The notes under the pieces were generated by a model. It worked only from the letters and a program-made list of their open reading frames with translations. It made no database searches and was not told the DNA's origin. The position numbers and the translations under genes were made by a program. Shown in pieces: positions 14,687 through 21,886 of a DNA stretch of 22,229 nucleotides. The stretch's first letter is position 1. Each line of letters opens with the position of its first letter. The stretch comes from Snodgrassella alvi_G (GTDB lineage Bacteria > Pseudomonadota > Gammaproteobacteria > Burkholderiales > Neisseriaceae), in the NCBI GenBank assembly GCA_946478525.1, contig CAMLCH010000039.1, positions 1 through 22,229 on the forward strand, written 5' to 3'.

Positions 14687-15572
14687 GCAAATTAAGATAA
14701 CGATAACTTTAATAGGCAAAGATGATCAAGGAGAACAAATTGTTTTTTGGGGTGATGCCAATCAGATAAGTGCTACCGGTTTTAGGGTGATGTGCAATAT
14801 AGTGTACGGATTGGGTAATTTTATGCCTACTGCGCAAATCAGTATTTACGGTCTGGCGTTGGAAAAAATGACTAAGTTGTTACAGTCGCGCTGGAATACG
14901 TTGGAAACGATTAAAAACCGCGTAAAAATTGAAGCTGGTAATGAAGGTGAAAAATTAATCACCGAATTTGAGGGCAATATTACTTTTGTAGAGCCGGATT
15001 TTTCAAGTATCCCTGATGTTTGCCTGAAGATTGAGGCACAGGCAGCAGCATTTGTTAGTAAAAAACCTACTCAATCCTATCAGTTTAAAGGCGATATCGA
15101 TATAGCAGATATTTTTCAGGTTATCTGTGATGATATGGGATTTTTGTTTGAAAACAATGGGGTTTCAATTAAGACCAGAGATGTGACGTTAAATGGAAGC
15201 CATCTGGATAAGTTAAAAAATTTAGCATTTGCCTATTCTTTAGACATGTATATTGAAAATAATCTGATCGCAATAACTCCTGAAGGTGGTTCAAGAAATA
15301 TTAAAGTACCGGTTATTACACCTAGTTCTGGATTAATTGGTTATCCGAGACGTGATAGTCGTGGCGTAAGTTTCAAATGTTTATACGATCCGTTTATCCG
15401 TTTTGGTGGAATCTGCAAAATTAAAGATAGCATTATCGATATATGTAATGGTGAATGGCGTATCAGTGGCATCACTAAATCTCTGCACGCCAATCAAGCA
15501 AATGGTGACTGGTTCTGTGAAATAGCAGCAACATGGAGGAATGATCAGAATGACGACAAGCAACAGTCATGA
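14676..15572 (+). CDS. Baseplate hub protein (gpD/gp27-like)
   Basis: A 298-residue protein. 'ATGFRVMCNIVYGLGNFMPTAQISIYGL', 'TEFEGNITFVEPDFSSIPDVCLKIEAQAAAF', 'DIADIFQVICDDMGFLFENNGVSI' and 'CNGEWRISGITKSLHANQANGDWFCEIAATW' are typical of the phage hub proteins preceding Gp138 spikes. The hub forms the threefold adaptor between the sixfold tube and the spike. It overlaps both neighbours, with GGAGG for the spike gene inside its 3' end. Confidence 0.75.
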   Translation: MKRKQIKITITLIGKDDQGEQIVFWGDANQISATGFRVMCNIVYGLGNFMPTAQISIYGLALEKMTKLLQSRWNTLETIKNRVKIEAGNEGEKLITEFEGNITFVEPDFSSIPDVCLKIEAQAAAFVSKKPTQSYQFKGDIDIADIFQVICDDMGFLFENNGVSIKTRDVTLNGSHLDKLKNLAFAYSLDMYIENNLIAITPEGGSRNIKVPVITPSSGLIGYPRRDSRGVSFKCLYDPFIRFGGICKIKDSIIDICNGEWRISGITKSLHANQANGDWFCEIAATWRNDQNDDKQQS

Positions 15573-16260
15573 CAATGTGACTAATCTGAATATCAATCAT
15601 TCTCAGGGTGGCGCGGCGGAGTTTAATGCGGTGATGAATAATTTGCTATCCAAAATACAGACGGTAACATTGGTAAAAGTCATTACGGTCGCGGCAACTG
15701 GGGTCAGTCCGGTTGGAACAGTTGATGTACAGCCACTAGTACAAATGATTGATGGCGCCGGAAATATCTTTGATGCTGGGCAAATATTCAGTGTACCTTA
15801 TTTTCGCTTACAGGGCGGGGCAAATGCGGTTATTTGTGATCCACAAGTTGGTGACATAGGTTTATGCGCGTTTGCTTCGCGTGATATTTCTTCGGTTAAA
15901 CGCAATAAAGCTCAGTCCGCTCCGGCCAGTCGCCGTCAGTATGACTGGAATGATGGGTTATATATCGGCGGATTTTTAAATGGTATACCACAACAATTTA
16001 TTCATTTCAGCAATGGTGGTGTGGTGATTCACTCGCCACAAGCCATCACTCTGGAAGCACCGTCTATTCATTTAAATGCCACATCTGTTGTCACTAAAAC
16101 CGGTAGTTTTGCTGTTAATGCCAGTACGACTGCCCAGTTTACCGGGGGAGGCGGTATCAGTGCAGATGGTGACGTTAAAGCCGGTGCAGTCAGCCTGCAA
16201 AATCACACCCACATAGGCGTGGCTACTGGAGGCGGTAATACAGGGAGCCCTAATTCATGA
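15550..16260 (+). CDS. Gp138-family membrane-puncturing spike
   Basis: A 236-residue protein. The ATG at 15550 is 10 bases after GGAGG (15535-15539); the ATG at 15541 is too close to it. The N-terminal OB-fold part reads 'VKVITVAATGVSPVGTVDVQPLVQMIDGAG' and 'VICDPQVGDIGLCAFASRDIS', as in Gp138_N proteins. The C-terminal part is a beta-helical needle of short repeats with the terminal HTH (His219, His221). In P2 gpV-type spikes such an HxH motif binds iron at the tip. It pierces the outer membrane of the target. It overlaps the hub gene and the next gene (ATGA). Confidence 0.88.
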   Translation: MTTSNSHDNVTNLNINHSQGGAAEFNAVMNNLLSKIQTVTLVKVITVAATGVSPVGTVDVQPLVQMIDGAGNIFDAGQIFSVPYFRLQGGANAVICDPQVGDIGLCAFASRDISSVKRNKAQSAPASRRQYDWNDGLYIGGFLNGIPQQFIHFSNGGVVIHSPQAITLEAPSIHLNATSVVTKTGSFAVNASTTAQFTGGGGISADGDVKAGAVSLQNHTHIGVATGGGNTGSPNS

Positions 16261-16610
16261 AAACGTTATTTTTAAGACCGGATAGCTGGGATTTAGTACT
16301 TGATACCGATGGCAATATTGCCGTAGCGAATAGTACTTATCAGCAGGCGCAGGATATTGCCAGTGCCTGTTGCACAATTAAGCAGGATATGTATTTTAAC
16401 CAGCAAGATGGCATACCTTATCTAACTGATATTTTGGGAAAAGGAAAATATCCACTGGCTTTATATCGCAAATATTTACAGGATGCTGCCTTGAGTGTGC
16501 CCGGCGTTGTTTCGGTACAAGTTGAATTACAACTAACCCATGAACGGATTGTGCATGGGCAAATTAAATTTACTAATGATAAGAATATGACAGGAGTGAT
16601 TGGTTTATGA
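16257..16610 (+). CDS. gp25/gpW-like baseplate wedge protein
   Basis: A 117-residue protein. 'SWDLVLDTDGNIAVANSTYQQAQDIASACCTIKQDMYFNQQDGIPYLTDILGKG' and 'VPGVVSVQVELQLTHERIVHGQIKFT' fit the gp25-like wedge family: an A..Y..AQ.I......T..GD..Y....G..Y...ILG layout. The protein links the baseplate to the first sheath disc and helps trigger contraction. It overlaps both neighbours by 4 bases, so translation is probably coupled from spike to baseplate J. Confidence 0.85.
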   Translation: MKTLFLRPDSWDLVLDTDGNIAVANSTYQQAQDIASACCTIKQDMYFNQQDGIPYLTDILGKGKYPLALYRKYLQDAALSVPGVVSVQVELQLTHERIVHGQIKFTNDKNMTGVIGL

Positions 16611-17803
16611 ATATACCGACATTACAGATTACGGATAAAGGTATTATCGCTCCGACCACAGATGAAGTTATAAGTAGCCTGTGGGAAATGTTCAAGTCGG
16701 TATTCGGTAAAGAATTAAATACGGCTTTGAATACTCCGCAAGGGCAGTTGGTGACTTCATTGACAGCCATAATTACAGATGAACGTAACCAGATGATTAA
16801 TTTGTTAAACCAATTTGATCCTCGTTATGCGCAGGGAATCTGGCAGGATGCGCTGGGGCATATTTATTTTATGACTCGTAAACAGGGTACACATGCTAAT
16901 GTAGAGTTGCTTCTGACTGGTTTAGCCGGGACTGTTATCAAAGTCGGCACGTCTTTTTCAGATGATAACGGCCGTATCTGGCAACTCACTCATGATGCGA
17001 TAATAGATGCCAGTGGTCATATTATTGCCCCTGCGTTATGTACTGAAGCTGGATTAATCAGTGCTGCGCCGGATACGATTACCGGAATTCCGAAAGCCAT
17101 ATCAGGATTAGATCGCATTACTAATCCATATGCTGCTATTGCTGGTGTCAACGAAGAAAGCCGCATTGATTTTGAAAAACGCCGCTATGCTTCAGTTGCC
17201 ATTAATAGCAAGAATACCAATGCCTCAACTTATGGTGCAGTGGCTGATTTAGCCGATGTAAAAGATGTGTATGTCATCGATAACCCGACTGATGAGACTA
17301 TACGGGTTGGTGCTACCAATTATCCGGTTATCCGTAACAGTATTCTGGTTTCCGTAATGGGCGGGGATGATGAAACCATTGCCCGTACCATTTTAACCAA
17401 AGCCGGTTCCGGTTGTTCTTTTAATGGCAATACAGAATGTGTGATCGCTGATACGGAAAATTTTCCGGTCAGACCACCTACCTATAAAGTAAAATTTTTA
17501 CGACCGGCTTTAGTGCCGGTTTTTTTTCAGGTCACAGTTGCAGATAGGGATTTATTGTCTTATCAGGATAGTGAGGCGGTTAAGGAGGCAATTATTAAAG
17601 CGTTTAGCAGTGGTACTGCTAAAGCAACGATTGGTCAGCCTGTTATTGCTTCTAAATTTATCTGCCCAGTGGCAGCAGCAATACCGCATTTGAGTATTGT
17701 CTCGTTAAAGATCAGCAAAGAACAGGAAAACTGGCTGGATATGCTCAATATCGGTGTTGATGAATTTCCAACAACGACAACCTATCAGATCAAAATAGTA
17801 TGA
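16607..17803 (+). CDS. Baseplate J-like protein
   Basis: A 398-residue protein. 'GIIAPTTDEVISSLWEMFKSVFG', 'TPQGQLVTSLTAIITDERNQMINLLNQFDPRYAQGIWQDALGHIYFMTRKQGT', 'GLISAAPDTIT' and 'NEESRIDFEKRRYASVAINSKNTNASTYGAVADLADVKDVYVIDNPTDE' are classical baseplate J (gp47-like) blocks. Its dimers with the wedge partner build the baseplate arms. A terminator-like hairpin with an 8-T run lies inside the coding sequence at 17503-17527. Four-base overlaps join it to both neighbours. Confidence 0.93.
   Translation: MNIPTLQITDKGIIAPTTDEVISSLWEMFKSVFGKELNTALNTPQGQLVTSLTAIITDERNQMINLLNQFDPRYAQGIWQDALGHIYFMTRKQGTHANVELLLTGLAGTVIKVGTSFSDDNGRIWQLTHDAIIDASGHIIAPALCTEAGLISAAPDTITGIPKAISGLDRITNPYAAIAGVNEESRIDFEKRRYASVAINSKNTNASTYGAVADLADVKDVYVIDNPTDETIRVGATNYPVIRNSILVSVMGGDDETIARTILTKAGSGCSFNGNTECVIADTENFPVRPPTYKVKFLRPALVPVFFQVTVADRDLLSYQDSEAVKEAIIKAFSSGTAKATIGQPVIASKFICPVAAAIPHLSIVSLKISKEQENWLDMLNIGVDEFPTTTTYQIKIV
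17503..17527 (+). terminator. Terminator-like hairpin inside baseplate J
   Basis: ACCGGC (17503-17508) pairs perfectly with GCCGGT (17515-17520) around TTTAGT, followed by an unbroken T run (17520-17527). It has the full form of an intrinsic terminator yet sits in frame, coding Arg-Pro-Ala-Leu-Val-Pro-Val-Phe-Phe. If active, it would lower expression of distal baseplate and fibre genes unless transcription is antiterminated. Confidence 0.6.
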
Positions 17804-18432
17804 AGAATATTCAAGATACTTTAATGTCGCAATATGCCAATAGTCCAATTATTTGCCAGTTAATTGAAAGTATAAATGAGTGCATAGACCCAGCTCATTC
17901 AATTACAGATTATTATCAATTGGCTTTTAATGTGAAAACGGCTCAGGGCTTTGGACTAGATATCTGGGGGCGGATCGTAGGCGTCAATCGAAATATCAGT
18001 ATTCCACCTGATGATAGGGAGACGTTTGGATTTAAAACCACGCCACAAGCTTTTACGCCGTTTAATAACCAGCCATTTAGCGCTTCAGGAGCACGATTTG
18101 CCGCTTACCGATTATCGGATGAACGATTTCGGACTTTAATCATGATTAAAGCAGCTGCTAACATTATTCATGCTACAGCGCCAAATATTAATAAATATCT
18201 GCGCATGATTTTCCCAAATAAGCGCGTGTATTTTTTAATTACCGGCCATATGCAAGGTCGATATTTTTTTGAATTTATCCCCAATAAATTTGAACGGCAT
18301 ATTGTTTATAACCTGCAATTGTTACCGCGACCATCCGGTGTATTAATTGATTACCGAGAATCCCCTCCAAAGGGGATTTTTGGTTTTTCTGGAACGGGAT
18401 TCCAACCATTTAATCAAGGAAGTTTTGCATGA
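17800..18432 (+). CDS. DUF2612 baseplate protein
   Basis: A 210-residue protein. 'YANSPIICQLIESINECIDP', 'YYQLAFNVKTAQGFGLDIWGRIVGVNR' and 'FGFKTTPQAFTPFNNQPFSASGA' are the DUF2612 signature, and 'LSDERFRTLIMIKAAANIIHATAPNINKYLRMIF' continues it. The C-terminus repeats the FGF...FQPFN..SF motif, as the family often does. DUF2612 proteins take the place of P2 gpI/Mu gp48 at the baseplate edge and hold the fibre. It overlaps baseplate J and the fibre gene by 4 bases each. Confidence 0.88.
   Translation: MKNIQDTLMSQYANSPIICQLIESINECIDPAHSITDYYQLAFNVKTAQGFGLDIWGRIVGVNRNISIPPDDRETFGFKTTPQAFTPFNNQPFSASGARFAAYRLSDERFRTLIMIKAAANIIHATAPNINKYLRMIFPNKRVYFLITGHMQGRYFFEFIPNKFERHIVYNLQLLPRPSGVLIDYRESPPKGIFGFSGTGFQPFNQGSFA
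18359..18381 (+). terminator. Terminator-like hairpin at end of DUF2612 gene
   Basis: AATCCCCT (18359-18366) pairs with AGGGGATT (18371-18378) around CCAA, then a T run (18377-18381), GG and five more T. It lies within codons, about 50 bases before the fibre gene, so it could tune fibre levels. Confidence 0.55.
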
Positions 18433-19586
18433 GTAAAAATCCAATATTAATTCCGCAGCCATTTGCCAATAATGGCAGTAAAAATAGTATTCAAAATACG
18501 CGCCAGAAAGGGCAAGACCCTGAAGATGCGACCTGGAGTGATGGCTTTCCAAATGTAACCATGCAGCCGATAGAATCGGGTGGATTGCCACCTAAAGGTA
18601 TGGATTTCAATGGCATACTGCATGCTTTGTCCGCTTCGATAGTACATCAGCAAAAAGGTGGTTTTTTCTATTATGATGCAAACCACGCCAAGAATATTGG
18701 TGGTTACCATGTCGGCGCTATTCTTATTGCGGATGATAATAGTAAATTATTTATTTCTACGATTGATAATAATACTAATAACCCAAACCAGAATATCAAT
18801 GGCTGGGTAATTCTGGCAGGTGCTGGGGTTAATGCTGATACGGCTACGAAATTACAGACTTCACGAAAAATAGGCTGTATCGATTTTGATGGTACTACTG
18901 ATATTCATTTGCCGATTTCAGGTAGATATATTCCCACAGAAAAGTATGAAGCCGGTGACTTAGTCAAGGTCGATGGTGAGTGGTACGAATGCTATCACCC
19001 TGATGGCTGTAAGGGCAAAGATCCGCGTGATCCGGTAAATCGTCCTGTTGGCTGGCAAAATACAGATCAAAGTCAGCCTTATTACTGGTTGAAGATTGGC
19101 CGTTGGTTATCTTTTCCGGAAACCGGTAGCCCGATTTATTTACCATCAACAATATTACGTGAGGGGCTGATTAAATACCGTAATGACGGAAATCTACATA
19201 AAGATAAGTTCTGGCGACTGGCTTTGTTGTATCCCAATTTAATATCAAATAGTTTTATTAATATCGCCGATCTTCGTGGGGAGTTTTTAAGAGGTTTTGA
19301 TGATGGGCGAGGTGTTGATCAGAATCGAGTATTAAATTCATTGCAAGGTGATGCGATGCGTAATATTACCGGTTGTTCAGAAATATTCCATGTCCAAACA
19401 CTTGGAGAGTTTTATCGGCAGTTAGGCGCGGTTGAAACAAAAAAAGTTGAACTTTCTGGTTCAGCTGTAAATTGGGGTACTTCGGATGAGATGTCCTATT
19501 TTGATTTTGATGCTAGTCGGGTAGTGCCAACCGCTTCAGAAAATCGACCACGCAATATCGCGATGATGATTGCAACCAGAATTTAA
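18429..19586 (+). CDS. Tail fibre / receptor-binding protein
   Basis: A 385-residue protein. Residues 1-70 (ILIPQPFANNGSKNSIQNT, then WSDGFPNVTMQPIESGGLPPKGMDFNGIL) are the standard baseplate-anchoring domain of such fibres. Residues about 165-230 hold 'YEAGDLVKVDGEWYECYHPDGCKG', a small Cys/Trp-rich module that may bind glycans. The C-terminal collar-like head has 'DLRGEFLRGFDDGRGVDQNRVLNSLQGDAMRNITG' and ends 'ENRPRNIAMMIATRI'. It should choose the target strain. The fibre chaperone follows 15 bases downstream, and one intact fibre gene is visible, with no invertible fibre cassette. Confidence 0.85.
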   Translation: MSKNPILIPQPFANNGSKNSIQNTRQKGQDPEDATWSDGFPNVTMQPIESGGLPPKGMDFNGILHALSASIVHQQKGGFFYYDANHAKNIGGYHVGAILIADDNSKLFISTIDNNTNNPNQNINGWVILAGAGVNADTATKLQTSRKIGCIDFDGTTDIHLPISGRYIPTEKYEAGDLVKVDGEWYECYHPDGCKGKDPRDPVNRPVGWQNTDQSQPYYWLKIGRWLSFPETGSPIYLPSTILREGLIKYRNDGNLHKDKFWRLALLYPNLISNSFINIADLRGEFLRGFDDGRGVDQNRVLNSLQGDAMRNITGCSEIFHVQTLGEFYRQLGAVETKKVELSGSAVNWGTSDEMSYFDFDASRVVPTASENRPRNIAMMIATRI

Positions 19587-19601
19587 TTTAAAGGTTATAC
19601 C

Positions 19602-20261
19602 ATGAAAATTTATTCAATTAGCGAAGAGACAAAAGAACTGTTGCCAAGTACATTGCATGACGCTGATTATATTGACGCTTGTACGATTAGTATCCCATTA
19701 AATTCCGTGATTGCTGATAATGAACTGCCCATTCTATCAAACAATCAAGCCTATATTGTGACTGGTACGCGTAATCAAAACGGCTATTTCACTGTTACAG
19801 AAAATGTAACGGTTATTAACGATTACCGCGGTCAAAAGGTGTATCTAAAAACGACCGGCGAAGAGATTGAACATAAAGAATTAGGAGCCTTACCAAATGA
19901 TGTCACAACAATACCTCCTATTGCTTATAGCGTATGGTCTGAATCAAAAAATAAGTGGGTAGAAAAACCCAATGCAAAAGAGTTGCGTTTAAAGGACAGA
20001 CGAATTAAAGCCGGTTATCTGACTCGTAATCAACTATTAACCGTACTGGAAATACATCGTGGAGACAATAAAGAAAAACTGGTAGAAATAGCTACAAGTA
20101 ATCTGACAGGAGTGTCATTAATAAAAGTTCGTAATGCACTCTTAGAAGCACAAACGTTTACTTTAACTAATGATGATATGTGGCAGTTCTTCACTGAAAT
20201 CTTAGCTATCGATATTCAGCTGTTATTTGAAATGTGGGAAGAAGCACAAAATAATTACTAA
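19602..20261 (+). CDS. Tail fibre assembly chaperone
   Basis: A 219-residue protein with AAAGG upstream. The N-terminal 100 residues are beta-rich ('NQAYIVTGTRNQNGYFTVTENVTVINDYRGQKVYLKTTGEE'). Then 'PPIAYSVWSESKNKWVEK' matches the 'P...Y..W......W' segment seen before the C-terminal region of fibre assembly proteins. The last part is helical and acidic. It is needed for folding or attaching the fibre, and its place directly after the fibre gene is standard. The exact family is not certain. Confidence 0.7.
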   Translation: MKIYSISEETKELLPSTLHDADYIDACTISIPLNSVIADNELPILSNNQAYIVTGTRNQNGYFTVTENVTVINDYRGQKVYLKTTGEEIEHKELGALPNDVTTIPPIAYSVWSESKNKWVEKPNAKELRLKDRRIKAGYLTRNQLLTVLEIHRGDNKEKLVEIATSNLTGVSLIKVRNALLEAQTFTLTNDDMWQFFTEILAIDIQLLFEMWEEAQNNY

Positions 20262-20266
20262 TTAAT

Positions 20267-20289
20267 ACTCGCTGTAAAGCGGGTTTTTT
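20267..20289 (+). terminator. Intrinsic terminator between fibre and lysis genes
   Basis: ACTCGCT (20267-20273) pairs with AGCGGGT (20278-20284), one G·T pair, around a GTAA tetraloop of GNRA type, followed by TTTTTT. It is just before the lysis cassette's first gene, so lysis gene expression depends on read-through or another promoter. Confidence 0.75.
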
Positions 20290-20306
20290 AGTGGAGAAAA
20301 CTCATC

Positions 20307-20789
20307 ATGAAAAGCGCTTTCAGGTGTTTACACTGGCTATTGGATTTAAGATTTCTGCCTGATAAATTCCAAAACTGGTTATTTGATACAGGTACAAGAG
20401 CGATAGAAGTGTTTTCAGGACTGGCCATGCTTGGTTTTGCATTTACATTTTTTGTTGCTGGAGATGAAATATATACCTCTGACTTATATGAAAAATTTCA
20501 GCATTTGCATAAACCAGCACTGCTCACAATCCTGTTAACCGTAGCCATCTTACAAATAGGGTTTTCGGTTGTTAAATCCTACCGATTAAAACTGGTCAGT
20601 AGCTTTTTATTAATGTTGTCAGGGTTAGTCTGGGCCGTTATTACCGGTAGGTTTATCGCCGGTTATCCGCCGGTCTCAACCGGCATGACAACCTATGCTG
20701 TTCTGACCATTATCTGTAGTTTTGCCGGTTTGTATCAGAATCGACATGTGAAACGTTTGCAAGACCAAAAGCAGGGTAAAGGGCTATGA
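20307..20789 (+). CDS. Four-helix membrane protein of the lysis cassette
   Basis: A 160-residue protein with GTGGAG upstream. Four membrane segments are predicted by eye at about residues 33-51, 70-88, 94-116 and 126-143, followed by a basic tail (RHVKRLQDQKQGKG). I do not recognise the family. Placement between fibre chaperone and a holin suggests a holin, antiholin or lysis regulator. It overlaps nothing; the next ATG follows one base after its stop. Confidence 0.6.
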   Translation: MKSAFRCLHWLLDLRFLPDKFQNWLFDTGTRAIEVFSGLAMLGFAFTFFVAGDEIYTSDLYEKFQHLHKPALLTILLTVAILQIGFSVVKSYRLKLVSSFLLMLSGLVWAVITGRFIAGYPPVSTGMTTYAVLTIICSFAGLYQNRHVKRLQDQKQGKGL

Positions 20790-20790
20790 A

Positions 20791-21126
20791 ATGGAGTTAT
20801 TCAAAAACGCTTTTAATATTGCTATTGTCTTTGCTATAGGGGGAAGCTTGCTGGGTTCGTTAATTGCTACAGACAGTAAACGCTATGGAATAGCGTTGTC
20901 AGGTCTGATGGTTTTGGCCGGAATTATTTTATCAGTCAGTGTGGCAGATTATTTTTTTTCGCCAACACATCCATGGCTATATGGTGGAGTTGGCGTCTTC
21001 TGTGGCATTGTTTCACCAGCGTTACTAGATGCACTAAAAGGGATGGCGCCAAAAGCGATCCAACGATTGATTAATGCATTGTGTAACCGGGCCGAAAAAA
21101 TCATTCAGGACAAAAAAGACAATTAG
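20791..21126 (+). CDS. Holin-like protein (LydA / holin superfamily III type)
   Basis: A 111-residue protein with AAAGGG 7 bases before the ATG. Three membrane segments lie at about 8-26, 33-53 and 61-80, followed by a positively charged C-terminal helix (PKAIQRLINALCNRAEKIIQDKK). 'GGVGVFCGIVSPALLDALKGM' in the third segment resembles the LydA-type holin family. Holins open the inner membrane at a set time so the endolysin reaches the wall. Together with the preceding membrane gene it forms a two-gene holin unit. Confidence 0.72.
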   Translation: MELFKNAFNIAIVFAIGGSLLGSLIATDSKRYGIALSGLMVLAGIILSVSVADYFFSPTHPWLYGGVGVFCGIVSPALLDALKGMAPKAIQRLINALCNRAEKIIQDKKDN

Positions 21127-21203
21127 TGATCAGAAAAAGTTTGCAAGATAGCTTTAAAGTTTAGGGCAGGCGATTATTAAAAATTATATCAATGTAAAAA
21201 TGT

Positions 21204-21230
21204 AAAGCAGCTTTTTAGGCTGCTTTTTTT
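21204..21230 (+). terminator. Intrinsic terminator before endolysin gene
   Basis: AAAGCAGC (21204-21211) pairs exactly with GCTGCTTT (21219-21226) around TTTTTAG, ending in TTTTTTT. The core is almost the same as the second hairpin at 13748-13769 (GCAGC, TTTTAG loop, GCTGC, T run). Confidence 0.82.
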
Positions 21231-21282
21231 GTCTGAGGCTATTGGCCTGAATAAGATTAAAACAGATAATAAAGGAAAAAAG

Positions 21283-21822
21283 ATGAATGAATTAACATGG
21301 ATTGCTGAGGGTCGTAAACATATTGGGCTGCGAGAAATTAAAGGAGCAAAACATAATCCCACACTTTTAAAATGGCTCAATGATATGGGTCAGTACAGCA
21401 ATGAAAGTAAAGCATGGTGGCATGATGATGAAACGCCATGGTGCGGTTTGTTTGTAGGTCATTGCTTAGGTGTAACACAAAGATATGTGGTTAAAAATTG
21501 GTTTCGAGCCAGTGCGTGGGCAGATTCACAGTTAATGACCAATCTAGATAAACCTGCCTATGGTTGCATTGTCACCTTTACCCGTCAGGGTGGGGGGCAT
21601 GTTGGTTTTGTCGTTGGTAGGGATACACGTGGCAATCTGATGGTGCTGGGTGGAAATCAGGGTGATGCGGTTAGTGTGGCTGCTTTCTTACCCAGTCGGG
21701 CAACGGGTTTTTATTGGCCAAGTAAATGGACAGGAAAATTAATTAAATCGACACCGTTATCAAATCGCTTTGTTTTGCCGGTTCTTAATGCTAACGGCAA
21801 GTTAAGCTGTAATGAAGCCTGA
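21283..21822 (+). CDS. Endolysin, TIGR02594 (NlpC/P60-like) type
   Basis: A 179-residue protein. The ATG at 21283 is chosen because AAAGGAAAAAAG lies just before it; the frame opens earlier, at 21229, within the terminator. 'DDETPWCGLFVGHCLG' holds the catalytic Cys54, 'GGGHVGFVVGRD' the His106 and 'LMVLGGNQGDAVSV' the Asn125. This is the Cys-His-Asn set of TIGR02594 cell-wall hydrolases. No signal peptide, so it needs the holin. It releases particles by cutting the producer's peptidoglycan. It is the third predicted wall hydrolase domain in the cluster, after the two in the tape measure. Confidence 0.88.
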   Translation: MNELTWIAEGRKHIGLREIKGAKHNPTLLKWLNDMGQYSNESKAWWHDDETPWCGLFVGHCLGVTQRYVVKNWFRASAWADSQLMTNLDKPAYGCIVTFTRQGGGHVGFVVGRDTRGNLMVLGGNQGDAVSVAAFLPSRATGFYWPSKWTGKLIKSTPLSNRFVLPVLNANGKLSCNEA

Positions 21823-21867
21823 GTGTCAGCTCTACTATAATATGAATATGTAACAGACAATAATTCA

Positions 21868-21886
21868 GCCAGCTAATTTAGCTGGC
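21868..21886. terminator. Palindrome closing the late operon
   Basis: GCCAGCTAATTTAGCTGGC is a perfect 9-bp palindrome around one base, 46 bases after the endolysin stop. No T run follows (CTATAAATAT), so it may be a weak terminator or a protein-binding dyad. Confidence 0.5.

Noticed and set aside
20307..21126. Spanin genes in the lysis cassette
   Set aside because: Neither membrane protein has a lipoprotein box or a spanin-like periplasmic coiled coil, and no nested frame with a lipobox was seen.
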